Shown piece by piece: positions 1 through 7,772 of a DNA stretch of 35,141 bases. The translations under genes and the position numbers were made by a program. The notes below the pieces were generated by a model. It worked only from the letters and a program-made list of their open reading frames with translations. It was not told where the DNA came from and did not search any database. The stretch comes from CAYRSS01 sp964426945. Its GTDB lineage: Bacteria > Planctomycetota > Phycisphaerae > UBA1845. The DNA is taken from positions 1 through 35,141 of the forward strand of contig CAYRSS010000044.1 of NCBI GenBank assembly GCA_964426945.1. The letters run 5' to 3'. Position 1 is the first letter of the stretch; the number at the start of each line of letters is the position of its first letter.

Positions 1-678
1 GATCGCCGTCTTGCCCACGCCCGCCTCGCCGAGGAGCACCGGGTTGTTCTTCTGCCGACGGCAGAGAATCTGGATGATGCGCTCGATCTCGTTGGTGCGC
101 CCGATGACCGGATCAAGCTTGCCCGTGCGGGCCACCTCGGTCAGGTCGCGCCCGAACGAATCGAGTGCCGGCGTCTTGCTGTTCGCCCGCTTCTTCTGCT
201 CGCCGGCCGGTCCGCTCGATGCGGCTTCTTCGCTTTCCATGTTGGCCCCCAGGAGGTTGAGCACTTCCTCCCGCACCTCTTCGAGCTTCAACGTGAGATT
301 CATCAGCACCTGGGCGGCGACGCCGTCCTGCTCACGGAGCAGACCGAGCAGGAGGTGTTCGGTGCCGACGTAGTTGTGATTGAGATTACGCGCCTCTTCG
401 ATGGCGTACTCGATGACCTTCTTGGCCCGCGGTGTCTGGGGAAGCTTGCCCATGGCGACCATTTCGGGGCCGCTCTTGACCAGCTTCTCGACCTCCATGC
501 GGACCTTGCGCAGGTCGACGTCGAGGTTCTTGAGGACGTTGGCGCCGACGCCCGAGCCTTCCTTGACCAGGCCGAGGAGGATGTGCTCGGTGCCAATGTA
601 CTCGTGGTTGAACCGTTGCGCCTCCTGGTTGGCGAGGGCCATGACCTTTCGAGCGCGGTCGGTAAATCGTTCGAACAT
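1..678 (-). CDS. clpC: ClpC-type AAA+ unfoldase, N-terminal part (cut by window edge)
   Basis: First 226 codons of a Clp/Hsp100 class ATPase, the unfoldase that feeds substrates to the ClpP protease in the cytoplasm. The protein begins MFERFTDRARKVM, the classic ClpC start, and contains two Clp-N repeats (about residues 1-70 and 78-145), each with an NHEYIGTEH / NHNYVGTEH type segment. A linker with the usual SKTPALDSFG leads into the first nucleotide-binding domain, and the window ends inside its Walker A (GEAGVGKTAI). The start at 678 is preceded by AGAGGAG at a good distance. The remaining roughly 600 residues lie outside the window. ClpC is chosen over ClpA or ClpB from the N-terminal sequence and the linker. 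No CtsR box or CIRCE element is visible upstream, so heat-shock control cannot be argued from this sequence. Confidence 0.95.
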   Translation of the reverse strand, partial: MFERFTDRARKVMALANQEAQRFNHEYIGTEHILLGLVKEGSGVGANVLKNLDVDLRKVRMEVEKLVKSGPEMVAMGKLPQTPRAKKVIEYAIEEARNLNHNYVGTEHLLLGLLREQDGVAAQVLMNLTLKLEEVREEVLNLLGANMESEEAASSGPAGEQKKRANSKTPALDSFGRDLTEVARTGKLDPVIGRTNEIERIIQILCRRQKNNPVLLGEAGVGKTAI

Positions 679-855
679 CTTCGGCGCACTCCTCTGGCGG
701 CCGGCGGTTGTCCGCCCGGCCGCGGTTGCACACTGACGGTTCTCGACGGTCGCCGCCGACTCGGTCCGGTCCGGCAGTGGGCGATTCGCACTCTCAGCGC
801 GGCGGGTGATCCGGTGTCGGCACAAACCCCGTGATTATCGGCCGGATCGCACGGG

Positions 856-884
856 ATTCTAGCACTGCCGAATGCACCCAGCAA
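856..884 (-). promoter_or_regulatory. Candidate sigma-70 promoter of clpC
   Basis: On the minus strand TTGCTG (879-884) is separated by 17 bases from TAGAAT (856-861). The -10 matches the consensus at 5 of 6 positions and the spacing is ideal. Transcription from about position 849 would give clpC a 5' leader of some 170 bases. The assignment rests on motif matching only. Confidence 0.5.
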
Positions 885-1050
885 CCGACGCAGCCCCTTG
901 CGGCGGCGCGTCCGCTGTTCGCTTATCGACACGCGGCGGGCGGCTGGTGAGCAGGGCCCGTAATCGGCGCGGCAGGGGGTGTACGTCCGATCATCCCGCG
1001 TCGGACCCGGCGCCGGATGGGCGTGCGGCGACGGCGCATGGCCCGTCGCC

Positions 1051-1078
1051 TTGCGGCCACCGACCCCCGATCTATCAT
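1051..1078 (+). promoter_or_regulatory. Candidate promoter of the HIT-family gene
   Basis: TTGCGG (1051-1056), a 16-base spacer and TATCAT (1073-1078; 5 of 6 matches) lie 42 bases ahead of the ATG at 1121. The -35 matches in only its first three bases, so the assignment leans on the -10. The stretch 679-1120 between clpC and this gene holds the two divergent promoters and no gene I can support. Confidence 0.35.
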
Positions 1079-1120
1079 AGGTGCCGGTCGGAGGGCGGAA
1101 CGGCCCCGGAGCCGCACGGC

Positions 1121-1639
1121 ATGGCCGAGTTCAACACCAACCTCTGGGCTCCCTGGCGGATGGAGTACATCCGCTCGCTTCGCGAGGAGGAGCCCGACGG
1201 CGGCTGCTTTCTCTGCCGATACTGGGCGGCGCCGGATGCGGACGCGGCCCATCACGTCGTCTGGCGTGGGAAGACCGCCTTCGCCTGCCTCAATCGCTTT
1301 CCCTACACCAACGGCCACCTGCTGATCTGCCACGCGGCGCACAAGGGCGACTTCGGCGAACTCTCTGTCGACGAGCTGACGGAGATGAGCGCCCTGCTCC
1401 GCGACGGAGTCGCCCTGCTGCGCACCGTGCTGACGCCGCACGGATTCAACATCGGCTACAACCTCGGCCGCTGCGCGGGCGCCGGCCTGCCCGGCCACCT
1501 GCACGCCCACATCGTGCCCCGGTGGAACGGGGATACCAATTTCATGCCCGTGCTCGGTCAGGTTCGGGTGATCCCGGATTCGCTCGACGCCATCTGGCAG
1601 GAACTGACGACTGCCGCGGCCGCCCTGCGACTGCGATAG
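1121..1639 (+). CDS. HIT-family nucleotide hydrolase/transferase (Ap4A phosphorylase-like)
   Basis: A 172-residue cytoplasmic protein with the histidine triad HLHAHIV at residues 126-132 (H126, H128, H130; the middle one is the expected nucleophile). Upstream is the conserved stretch NIGYNLGRCAGAGLPGH, and downstream PRWNGDTNFMPV, as in HIT proteins of the actinobacterial Ap4A phosphorylase type. A CxxC at C29 and C32 could help bind zinc. The start MAEFNTNLWAPWRMEYI fits the family; the reading frame stays open upstream to 872, but that part looks like non-coding GC-rich sequence. Members split or hydrolyse dinucleoside polyphosphates or AMP derivatives; the exact substrate cannot be read from the sequence. 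The stop lies 11 bases from the end of a convergent tRNA gene. Confidence 0.9.
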   Translation: MAEFNTNLWAPWRMEYIRSLREEEPDGGCFLCRYWAAPDADAAHHVVWRGKTAFACLNRFPYTNGHLLICHAAHKGDFGELSVDELTEMSALLRDGVALLRTVLTPHGFNIGYNLGRCAGAGLPGHLHAHIVPRWNGDTNFMPVLGQVRVIPDSLDAIWQELTTAAAALRLR

Positions 1640-1650
1640 GGCGGTGAGAA

Positions 1651-1724
1651 TGGGCGATGCAGGGCTCGAACCTGCGACCTCTACCTTGTAAGGGTAGCGC
1701 TCTGGCCAATTGAGCTAATCGCCC
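1651..1724 (-). tRNA. tRNA-Val (anticodon UAC)
   Basis: Read on the minus strand the sequence folds as a complete cloverleaf: a seven-pair acceptor stem (GGGCGAT with ATCGCCC), D arm beginning TTAGCTCA, anticodon stem CTACC/GGTAG closing the loop CTTACAA, and T arm GCAGG-TTCGAGC-CCTGC. The loop places U at 34, A at 35 and C at 36, which reads valine GUA codons. The discriminator base is A and the 3' CCA is not encoded, so it must be added enzymatically. The gene stands alone, convergent with the HIT gene and divergent from the phosphohexomutase gene. Confidence 0.95.
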
Positions 1725-1783
1725 GCTCGGCCACGAAGATACCACAGGGAAGGCCGCGCGGGAAAGCCCGGTGCGCCCCGCGG

Positions 1784-1812
1784 TTGACCCGATTCCGACG
1801 CTCTACTACCGT
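1784..1812 (+). promoter_or_regulatory. Candidate promoter of the phosphohexomutase gene
   Basis: TTGACC (1784-1789), a 17-base spacer and TACCGT (1807-1812) lie about 75 bases ahead of the preferred ATG. The -35 is strong (5 of 6) and the -10 weak. The same -10 with the same spacing occurs ahead of glyA. Confidence 0.35.
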
Positions 1813-1887
1813 TGTCGGCGCCATGGACGCCCCGCGCGCGTGGGGCCGCCCACCGGCGGAACCATGCTCGCACGGGGATTGAACACC

Positions 1888-4230
1888 ATGCCCGTCACGG
1901 ACGACCAGACACTGCTCCAGCAGGCCGAAGCCGGCATCTCAGCCTACCTCAACCAGGAACGCGATCAGGGCCGCATCGCAGGCACCTACTACGACGATGC
2001 CGTCGCAAAGACCATGCCGAATCTGCGCAAATGGCTCACGGCAGCCGAACTGGACCGCATTTCGCCCAACCTTCGCGACGGGCTGCGCAATGCCATTCGC
2101 GACAAGCAGTGGACCGCACTGACCAACGCCTTTTCCCGCGAAGTCGCGTTCGGCACCGGCGGCATCCGCGAGAAGATGGGCCCCGACCGCGACGTGATTC
2201 TCCGCCTCAAGAAGGAAGGACTGCACGCCCCGATCATCAAGGGCCCCAACACCATCAACGACGTGGTCCTGCAGCTCACCTCGGCAGGTGTCGCGCAATT
2301 CGGCCGCCAGCGCAAGCCGCCGCTTCGCCGGATCGTCATCGGGTTCGACAGCCGCGTGCGCGGGGGCGATTTCGCTCGCCTGATCGCGTCGCTTTTCCTG
2401 GCCTACGACTACACGGTCTTCCTGTTCGACGAGGCCTGCCTCTATCCGAGCGTGACCTACGCCGTGCCCACGCTGAAGGCGGACGTGGGCGTGTTTATCT
2501 CGGCCAGCCACAACGACCTGCGATACAACGGCTACAAGCTCTCGTGCATGAACGGCTCGCAGTTCGACCCGGCCGAGCGCAAGAAGCTCTACGAAGAGTT
2601 CATCACCAAGGTCAGCTTCAGCGACATCCGCACCGTGGCATTTGCCGATGCGCCGAAAGAACGACTCTGGTTCCTGGGTGGAGTCGCGGCGAGGTCGCCG
2701 CGCAAGATCACCTCGGGCGAGAACGCGGGCCTGCCCCTGGCCGATCCGCTGCCCGAGGCGGCCGGCGTTTACGCCGGGCGCGAAGACCAGATCATCGACC
2801 TGCACACGATGCACATCAACCACGTCAAGGAGTTCCTGCTTCGACCGGAGATGATCGCATCCCCCCGGCGGCCGCTATCCATCGGGTTCTCTGCGTTCAA
2901 CGGCTCTGGAAGGAAGGCGGTGCCCCGGCTGCTGGCCGAGGTGGGCTTCAAGGATGTCAAGCGGATCATGAAGCTCGATCCGCTCGACGGGACCTTCCCC
3001 GCCTTCTGCAGCGACCCCGGACGCGAACAGCAGCCCGATCCCGGCGACTGGCGCGCGGCTGACGTCGCCGTCAAGGCGTTCAAGGAGGAGTACCCCACCG
3101 CGTGGGATGGCGTGGATCTGCTCGTCGGCACGGATCCGGATGCGGATCGCTGCGGCGTGATCGTCAAAGTGCCGGCTGCGCAGCGCCCCGCCTACCGGCA
3201 TCCGGCGACCGGGGCGGAGCAGGACTACTCGCTCCTCTCCGCGGACGACTGCTGGTCTCTGATTCTCTGGTACGCGTTCAACTACGACGTCGAGAAGCAC
3301 GGCGCCGTGCGTGACGCGGCAAAGAAGTTTATCGTGTTTTCGCACACGACGACGGACCTGCTCTCGCGGGTGGCTCTGAAGTATGGCGTGGGCGTCATCA
3401 AGACATGGGTCGGGTTTGCCCAGCTCGCCGCTGCGACGCGCTGCGTCTGGGATCTGCACGTTGGCAAAGATACCGACGGCCTCAGCGAGGGCGGGCGCCT
3501 GCCGCGCTACGAGGATGGCCGGCGCGATCCCGCGGACAAGGTATGCAACCGGACCATCCACTCGTGGGAGGGGATGGAAAGCCGCGAGCGATGCTTCAAC
3601 GTCGGGGCCCTCGAACAGAGCAACGGCTTCTCGCTGCTTGGCGGGCTCCCGCCGGACGAGCGCTCCCTTGGGGCCGGCGGCCACGTCCGCGACAAGGACG
3701 GCACCTTCGCAGCGGTGCTCGTCGCCGAACTGGCGCAGTACGCGAAGGACATGGGCACGAACCTGATCGACCTGTGCGACGAGAAGCTCTACCTCGATCC
3801 GGACATCGGCCTTTACGTGACGTTCTACGAGCCCGATCCCATCGACGGCGAATACGAGGGGCTCGCCGGCTACACCAAGAAGCGCGGCATCCTAGACCGG
3901 GCCGAAGACCTGTTCGCCAACTATCACCAGCGCGGCGTCACCCTCGGCGGGCTCCCCGTGAAGGCGGCGACGGTCTACCGCACCGGCAAGTACGACGCGC
4001 TCAACTTCCCCGGCTTCCCCGACGAGGGCTACCGCTTCTTCTTTGACGACGCGAAGCAGTCGCACCTGACGATTCGCCCCTCGGGCACGTCCAACGCGCT
4101 GCGCTTCCACGTGCAGCTGTTTGGCGGCCATCCCGATCGCGCCTCGCTGGTTCACCGCAAGGCGGAACTGCGGGCCCAGTGTTCGGCGGTCGTGGCGGAC
4201 ATCCGACGCCTCATCGGGGCGGAAGCCTGA
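1888..4230 (+). CDS. Phosphoglucomutase/phosphomannomutase family enzyme (alpha-D-phosphohexomutase)
   Basis: A 780-residue protein with all four signatures of the alpha-D-phosphohexomutase family, which moves phosphate between C1 and C6 of a hexose. They are: the phosphoserine loop ISASHND around S207 (D replaces the usual proline after ASHN); the metal loop GTDPDADR with D416, D418 and D420; the sugar-binding segment LEQSNGF followed by HVRDKDG; and the phosphate-binding RPSGTS at 730-735 near the C terminus. The protein is about 200 residues longer than the 550-600 usual for the PGM2-like branch, with the extra length spread between the motifs. The ATG at 1888 begins a typical N terminus (MPVTDDQTLLQQAEAGI); ATG 1864 and GTG 1771 are in-frame alternatives. 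It probably serves glycogen, trehalose or cell-surface sugar metabolism; the substrate is not decidable here. Confidence 0.92.
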   Translation: MPVTDDQTLLQQAEAGISAYLNQERDQGRIAGTYYDDAVAKTMPNLRKWLTAAELDRISPNLRDGLRNAIRDKQWTALTNAFSREVAFGTGGIREKMGPDRDVILRLKKEGLHAPIIKGPNTINDVVLQLTSAGVAQFGRQRKPPLRRIVIGFDSRVRGGDFARLIASLFLAYDYTVFLFDEACLYPSVTYAVPTLKADVGVFISASHNDLRYNGYKLSCMNGSQFDPAERKKLYEEFITKVSFSDIRTVAFADAPKERLWFLGGVAARSPRKITSGENAGLPLADPLPEAAGVYAGREDQIIDLHTMHINHVKEFLLRPEMIASPRRPLSIGFSAFNGSGRKAVPRLLAEVGFKDVKRIMKLDPLDGTFPAFCSDPGREQQPDPGDWRAADVAVKAFKEEYPTAWDGVDLLVGTDPDADRCGVIVKVPAAQRPAYRHPATGAEQDYSLLSADDCWSLILWYAFNYDVEKHGAVRDAAKKFIVFSHTTTDLLSRVALKYGVGVIKTWVGFAQLAAATRCVWDLHVGKDTDGLSEGGRLPRYEDGRRDPADKVCNRTIHSWEGMESRERCFNVGALEQSNGFSLLGGLPPDERSLGAGGHVRDKDGTFAAVLVAELAQYAKDMGTNLIDLCDEKLYLDPDIGLYVTFYEPDPIDGEYEGLAGYTKKRGILDRAEDLFANYHQRGVTLGGLPVKAATVYRTGKYDALNFPGFPDEGYRFFFDDAKQSHLTIRPSGTSNALRFHVQLFGGHPDRASLVHRKAELRAQCSAVVADIRRLIGAEA

Positions 4231-4291
4231 TGCCCCCGGCTCTCGCGGGCTCTGCCCATACAACGCGCTGCGCGCAGCCCGGCGGGAGCCC

Positions 4292-4313
4292 TGATTCCCG
4301 GGGTCGGGAATCA
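4292..4313 (+). terminator. Perfect hairpin between phosphohexomutase and HAD genes
   Basis: TGATTCCCG (4292-4300), loop GGGT, CGGGAATCA (4305-4313): nine perfect base pairs. There is no U tract, so it may be a weak terminator, a processing site or an mRNA-stabilising element between the two genes. Confidence 0.4.
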
Positions 4314-4336
4314 CGCCGCGGCGGCCGGATCCGCCC

Positions 4337-5626
4337 ATGACGCGCGACCTGGCGGGCACCTTCGTAGCCTTCGACCTCGACAACACCCTCATCGAGTTCG
4401 AGGCCGACGCCTACGAGTCGATCGTGAGGCGTTTCCTGGCTGAAGGCGACCTCGGGCTGCAGGTGGCTGAGTCCTTCGGCCTCTACGAGCGCGTCCGCGC
4501 CTGGGGCAACGCGATGGAGCGCCTCGGCCTCGCCAACCCCGTCCACCGCCGAGGACATCCGCACCTCCTTGCGCTGGTTGGGCTGCTCTTCGGCAACCTG
4601 CCCTTCGGCGGAGAGTCGGCCCGGCTGCCGGAGTCGCGCCGACGATCGCTGATTGAGACCATGTCGGAGTTGGCCGATCGCGAGCGGTCCTCGCGTCACG
4701 GTGACCCTGCAGATTGCCTGCTGGCCGAATTGGAGCTTCGGGCCACCATCGCGAGGTCCCAGCGGCTGCGCGATCTGGCCGAGCGGACGCGACACCTCGC
4801 CGAAGCGGAGGAGTTGCAGGCGTGGGCTGCCCGCTATTCGGCGATCGAGCGCGGGCTGCCCCTGCGAGACTTCGACGAACTGTTTGATGGCCTCGAAGCG
4901 CGCGGCGCTCGCTGCGTCATCATCACTCATGGTCTGGTCGAGACGCAGTTGGCGAAGGTGCAGCGCCTCGGGCTGCTGGCCCGGCTCAGCGAGCGCGTGC
5001 TGATCACGGAGCAGGCGGGAGCAGTGGAGGGTCGGGCCGCGCTCGACGAGGCGCTGGATGAGAAGCTCGACGATTGCGTGCGCGGGCGATGCGCTCCCGA
5101 TGCCGACCTAGGCGAGATGTGGCTGTTCCGCTGGGTTCTGACGCAATGGTCACGAAAGACGCCGTCGTTCTTCGCCCGATGCCTTCACGCGATGCACTCT
5201 CGTCCCGATCGACCGGCGAGTGGGCTGGCCGAGGCCATGGTGGTTGAGCGCGCCCGTTGGCAGGCGGCGCCGATGCGGTTCGCCATGATCGGGGATCGAT
5301 ACGACCTGGACATTCGCCCGGTCAGGGCGTTGCTTAAGCCCGGCGAGGGCCGAACGCTCCTGCTCACGCAGGGCAAGTACGGTCCACAGCAGAGCCACCC
5401 CGTCGCTCCGGCGGAACTTGCGCCGGACCACTTGTTTCCCGATTGGACAAGCCTTGCGGACTTCCTGAGGAGCGCCGGCGCGCCTCTGGGCGGCGCACCG
5501 ATCTCGGCCCCGCCGAATTGCCTCGCGGAATTGCCGATCCCGCCGGAGCGGTTACGCGAGGGCTCGCGCAGCCGCTTCCAGGCCATCCGACTGGTGGCAG
5601 GCGTCGTCGCGGCGCAGCGGAGGTAG
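4337..5626 (+). CDS. HAD-superfamily hydrolase
   Basis: A 429-residue soluble protein with haloacid-dehalogenase motifs. Motif I is FDLDNTL (D13 the nucleophile, D15 the acid/base). Motif II is IITHG with T197, and motif IV is IGDRYDLD with D320 and D325. The segment between motifs I and II (about 180 residues) is long enough to form a helical cap domain. Members dephosphorylate small metabolites or act as phosphomutases; the substrate cannot be assigned. It follows the phosphohexomutase by 106 bases on the same strand, which may suggest sugar-phosphate metabolism, but a strong hairpin lies between them. No purine-rich ribosome site is obvious before the ATG at 4337. Its stop is 23 bases from that of a convergent gene. 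Confidence 0.85.
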   Translation: MTRDLAGTFVAFDLDNTLIEFEADAYESIVRRFLAEGDLGLQVAESFGLYERVRAWGNAMERLGLANPVHRRGHPHLLALVGLLFGNLPFGGESARLPESRRRSLIETMSELADRERSSRHGDPADCLLAELELRATIARSQRLRDLAERTRHLAEAEELQAWAARYSAIERGLPLRDFDELFDGLEARGARCVIITHGLVETQLAKVQRLGLLARLSERVLITEQAGAVEGRAALDEALDEKLDDCVRGRCAPDADLGEMWLFRWVLTQWSRKTPSFFARCLHAMHSRPDRPASGLAEAMVVERARWQAAPMRFAMIGDRYDLDIRPVRALLKPGEGRTLLLTQGKYGPQQSHPVAPAELAPDHLFPDWTSLADFLRSAGAPLGGAPISAPPNCLAELPIPPERLREGSRSRFQAIRLVAGVVAAQRR

Positions 5627-5649
5627 GGGGCTCTGCCGTACGGCGTGAT

Positions 5650-7092
5650 CTACGGCTTCGGCGCGGCAGCCGCCGGCGCGTCGAGCATCGCCCGCAAGGC
5701 GTCCGCCTGTTGTATGTCGTCCAGCCGGTCGGCGTATCGCTGCACCAGCGCAGCCGCTTCCTTCGGCTGCCCTGCGGCCTGCATCGCCGACACCGCCGCC
5801 CGCAGCGTCGCATAGGCTGGGCCCTCACCGGAGAGCGACAGGGCACGTCGGACGTGGTCGAGCGCCGCCGCCGGGGCCCGGCCAGTGCGCAGCGCCGCCT
5901 CCGCAAGCGCCGTGTGCGTGCTCGCGGTGGGATGAAGCTCTGAGACCTGATTCGCGATGGCCGCCGCCGCTTCCTCTCGTCCCGCCCCCAGGAGAATCTC
6001 GTAGTATCGCATCGCCCGGCTGACGAATCCGTCGCGATGGAAGGTGCGAAAACGCTCGTCGCCCGCACCGCGCCGCTCGTCTGACTTGTGGACCTCGAGC
6101 GCAAACTCGAAGTGGCGGATTGGATCGATGATCGTCATGGCCTGTTCGTAGCGACGGGCCGCGATCAGCGAGTCCACCAGCCCATCGCGCAGAAGCCGCG
6201 TGCCCACCGCATCCGAAGCTTGCGATCGCAGCGTGGTGTACAGCTCGACGGTGTCGTCGACCGCGCCAAGCTGCGTGTTGAGTCCGGCATATAGCGAGGC
6301 CTCGGTCGCGCTGGCCTCGCCGGCGGCGACCGAAGTTCGCAGCGCATCGCGTCGCTGAACCAGCGCTGGCCTGGTCGGCGGATGGGCCTTCAGCAGCGGG
6401 CCGATCTGTTGCACCGCCAGCAGCCGAGGCCCCACGTCGCCGTGCTGAGCCCCAAAGCCGCCGTCGATCAACTGGAGATACTCGCGCAGGGCCTCATCGA
6501 AGGCGCCCGCATCGACGAGCGCCTTGGCGAGGGCAAGGCGCGAGCCCGGCTCGCCCGCGCTGCGTTCCGTGGCGTCGCGCGCTGCCTTGACCGGATCGAC
6601 GAGGCGGGCCTGCAACAGCGGAATAAGCGACGCCGCACTACGGAAGCCGACGATCGGCTGAGACACCGCTCCCGTCGGCGAGATGACCACGATGGTCGGT
6701 GCGCCGGAGATCCCCAGGCGTCGGGCTGCTTCGGCGTCCGCTCCGAGGCGGATCTCCACGGGGATCATGTGGTCGGCGATCCACCGGCGGGTGGACTCGT
6801 CGGACCAGGTGTATTCGGCGTAGCTTGCGCACTGCGCGTTATCGTCCTCGCTGATGTAGACCATGACGCTTCGGCCGGTTGACCGCGAGAGGGTTCGGGC
6901 CTCGGCGAGCGTGTGGGCGGTGAAAGTGGGTTCGAGCTGCCCGCGGCCCTCGGCGGGTGCCGCGGGGGGTGGCGGCGGCGGATCCTGTGCGGACGATTCC
7001 CGCGGCCACGTGGCGATCGTCAGAGCGAGCAGTGCGACGGCCATGCGGCGCGTGCATCGCGATGGGCCCGAATGGCCGGTTTCAGTGCTCAT
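5650..7092 (-). CDS. Exported thioredoxin-fold protein with TPR-like C-terminal half
   Basis: A 480-residue protein. Residues 1-36 look like a Sec signal peptide (basic SRCTRR, a hydrophobic core MAVALLALTIA, then SSAQ), followed by a proline-rich spacer. Residues 55-165 fit a thioredoxin-like fold: TGRSVMVYISEDD, a lone C88 where a CxxC would be expected (CASY), and SGAPTIVVISPTG with the probable cis-proline P132. The rest is alanine-rich helical repeats of TPR style ending near residue 475. Without the second cysteine a disulfide reductase role is unlikely; binding or scaffolding is more plausible. The start at 7092 has GAGGGAAAGG upstream; the frame is open to 7266 but without a better start. 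It lies 38 bases after the lipoprotein gene, third in the glyA operon. Confidence 0.75.
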   Translation of the reverse strand: MSTETGHSGPSRCTRRMAVALLALTIATWPRESSAQDPPPPPPAAPAEGRGQLEPTFTAHTLAEARTLSRSTGRSVMVYISEDDNAQCASYAEYTWSDESTRRWIADHMIPVEIRLGADAEAARRLGISGAPTIVVISPTGAVSQPIVGFRSAASLIPLLQARLVDPVKAARDATERSAGEPGSRLALAKALVDAGAFDEALREYLQLIDGGFGAQHGDVGPRLLAVQQIGPLLKAHPPTRPALVQRRDALRTSVAAGEASATEASLYAGLNTQLGAVDDTVELYTTLRSQASDAVGTRLLRDGLVDSLIAARRYEQAMTIIDPIRHFEFALEVHKSDERRGAGDERFRTFHRDGFVSRAMRYYEILLGAGREEAAAAIANQVSELHPTASTHTALAEAALRTGRAPAAALDHVRRALSLSGEGPAYATLRAAVSAMQAAGQPKEAAALVQRYADRLDDIQQADALRAMLDAPAAAAPKP

Positions 7093-7130
7093 CGATCGGT
7101 CGCCTTTCCCTCTCGCGGACTGCGCGGTGT

Positions 7131-7772
7131 TCAGGGCCGGGCGGTCGGAGTCGGCTCCGACGGGACCGGGTTGTTCGCATCGCGGGCCAGCTTGCCCTCT
7201 TCGGTGCGGCTCCAGACTGCTTCGCCCGACTCGCGGCCGGGGAATGCGGTGAACTCGCCGGCCCACAGGACGTTGGAATCGCTCCCCCAGCCTGTGAATA
7301 CCCAGTAGGCCTGCTGCCGGGCCTCGAGCCGCAGACGCACATACAAGCGGCGGGCATCTGGCCGTGAAACCGTCACAAGCCCGGCGAACGACGCGGAACG
7401 CAATTGAACAAACCCGAGCCGTTCACGATGCCGCATCGTCTCGCGGCCGACGCGGTAGGTCCGCGCCGATCCGGCCGGCGGTTCGGCGAGTTGCAGGGAT
7501 GCATAGAACTCGCCGCCGTAGGGCTTGCCGAGCAGCGAGGCCCTCGTCTCGCGCAGGGCCACGCGAAGGTTGCCGTCGTCGTCCAGCCACCACCAGGCCG
7601 CATCGGGTCTCACCTCGCGCACGAGTGGCCCCGTGGGCGGCAGGCGGCGATTTCCGAGCGGCACGATGTGCAGCGAGCCGGCCGGGCCGCATCCCGTCAT
7701 CAGCGCGCAGGCGGCTGCGAGAAGCAGCCGTCGCGGCCACCGCGTGCGGCCAAACCAGGCGTAGCGCGTCAC
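7131..7772 (-). CDS. Putative lipoprotein of unknown function
   Basis: About 213 residues. From the GTG at 7772 the protein starts MTRYAWFGRTRWPRRLLLAA, continues CALMTGC and so presents a basic n-region, a hydrophobic core and a lipobox-like MTGC with C28 as the lipidated residue (methionine at -3 is unusual). The remainder is rich in beta-prone segments and ends with a proline-rich tail; I recognise no family. The GTG overlaps the TGA stop of glyA (GTGA), pointing to coupled translation. An upstream GTG at 7790 is also in frame. The position between glyA and a second exported protein suggests cotranscription, but no functional link to glycine metabolism is evident. Confidence 0.65.
   Translation of the reverse strand: MTRYAWFGRTRWPRRLLLAAACALMTGCGPAGSLHIVPLGNRRLPPTGPLVREVRPDAAWWWLDDDGNLRVALRETRASLLGKPYGGEFYASLQLAEPPAGSARTYRVGRETMRHRERLGFVQLRSASFAGLVTVSRPDARRLYVRLRLEARQQAYWVFTGWGSDSNVLWAGEFTAFPGRESGEAVWSRTEEGKLARDANNPVPSEPTPTARP

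Noticed and set aside
872..1120. N-terminal extension of the HIT protein
   Set aside because: The upstream part overlaps the promoter candidate and lacks family sequence; the family N terminus begins at 1121.
1771..1887. N-terminal extension of the phosphohexomutase from GTG 1771
   Set aside because: The extra 39 residues are arginine/proline-rich without family similarity and contain the likely promoter.
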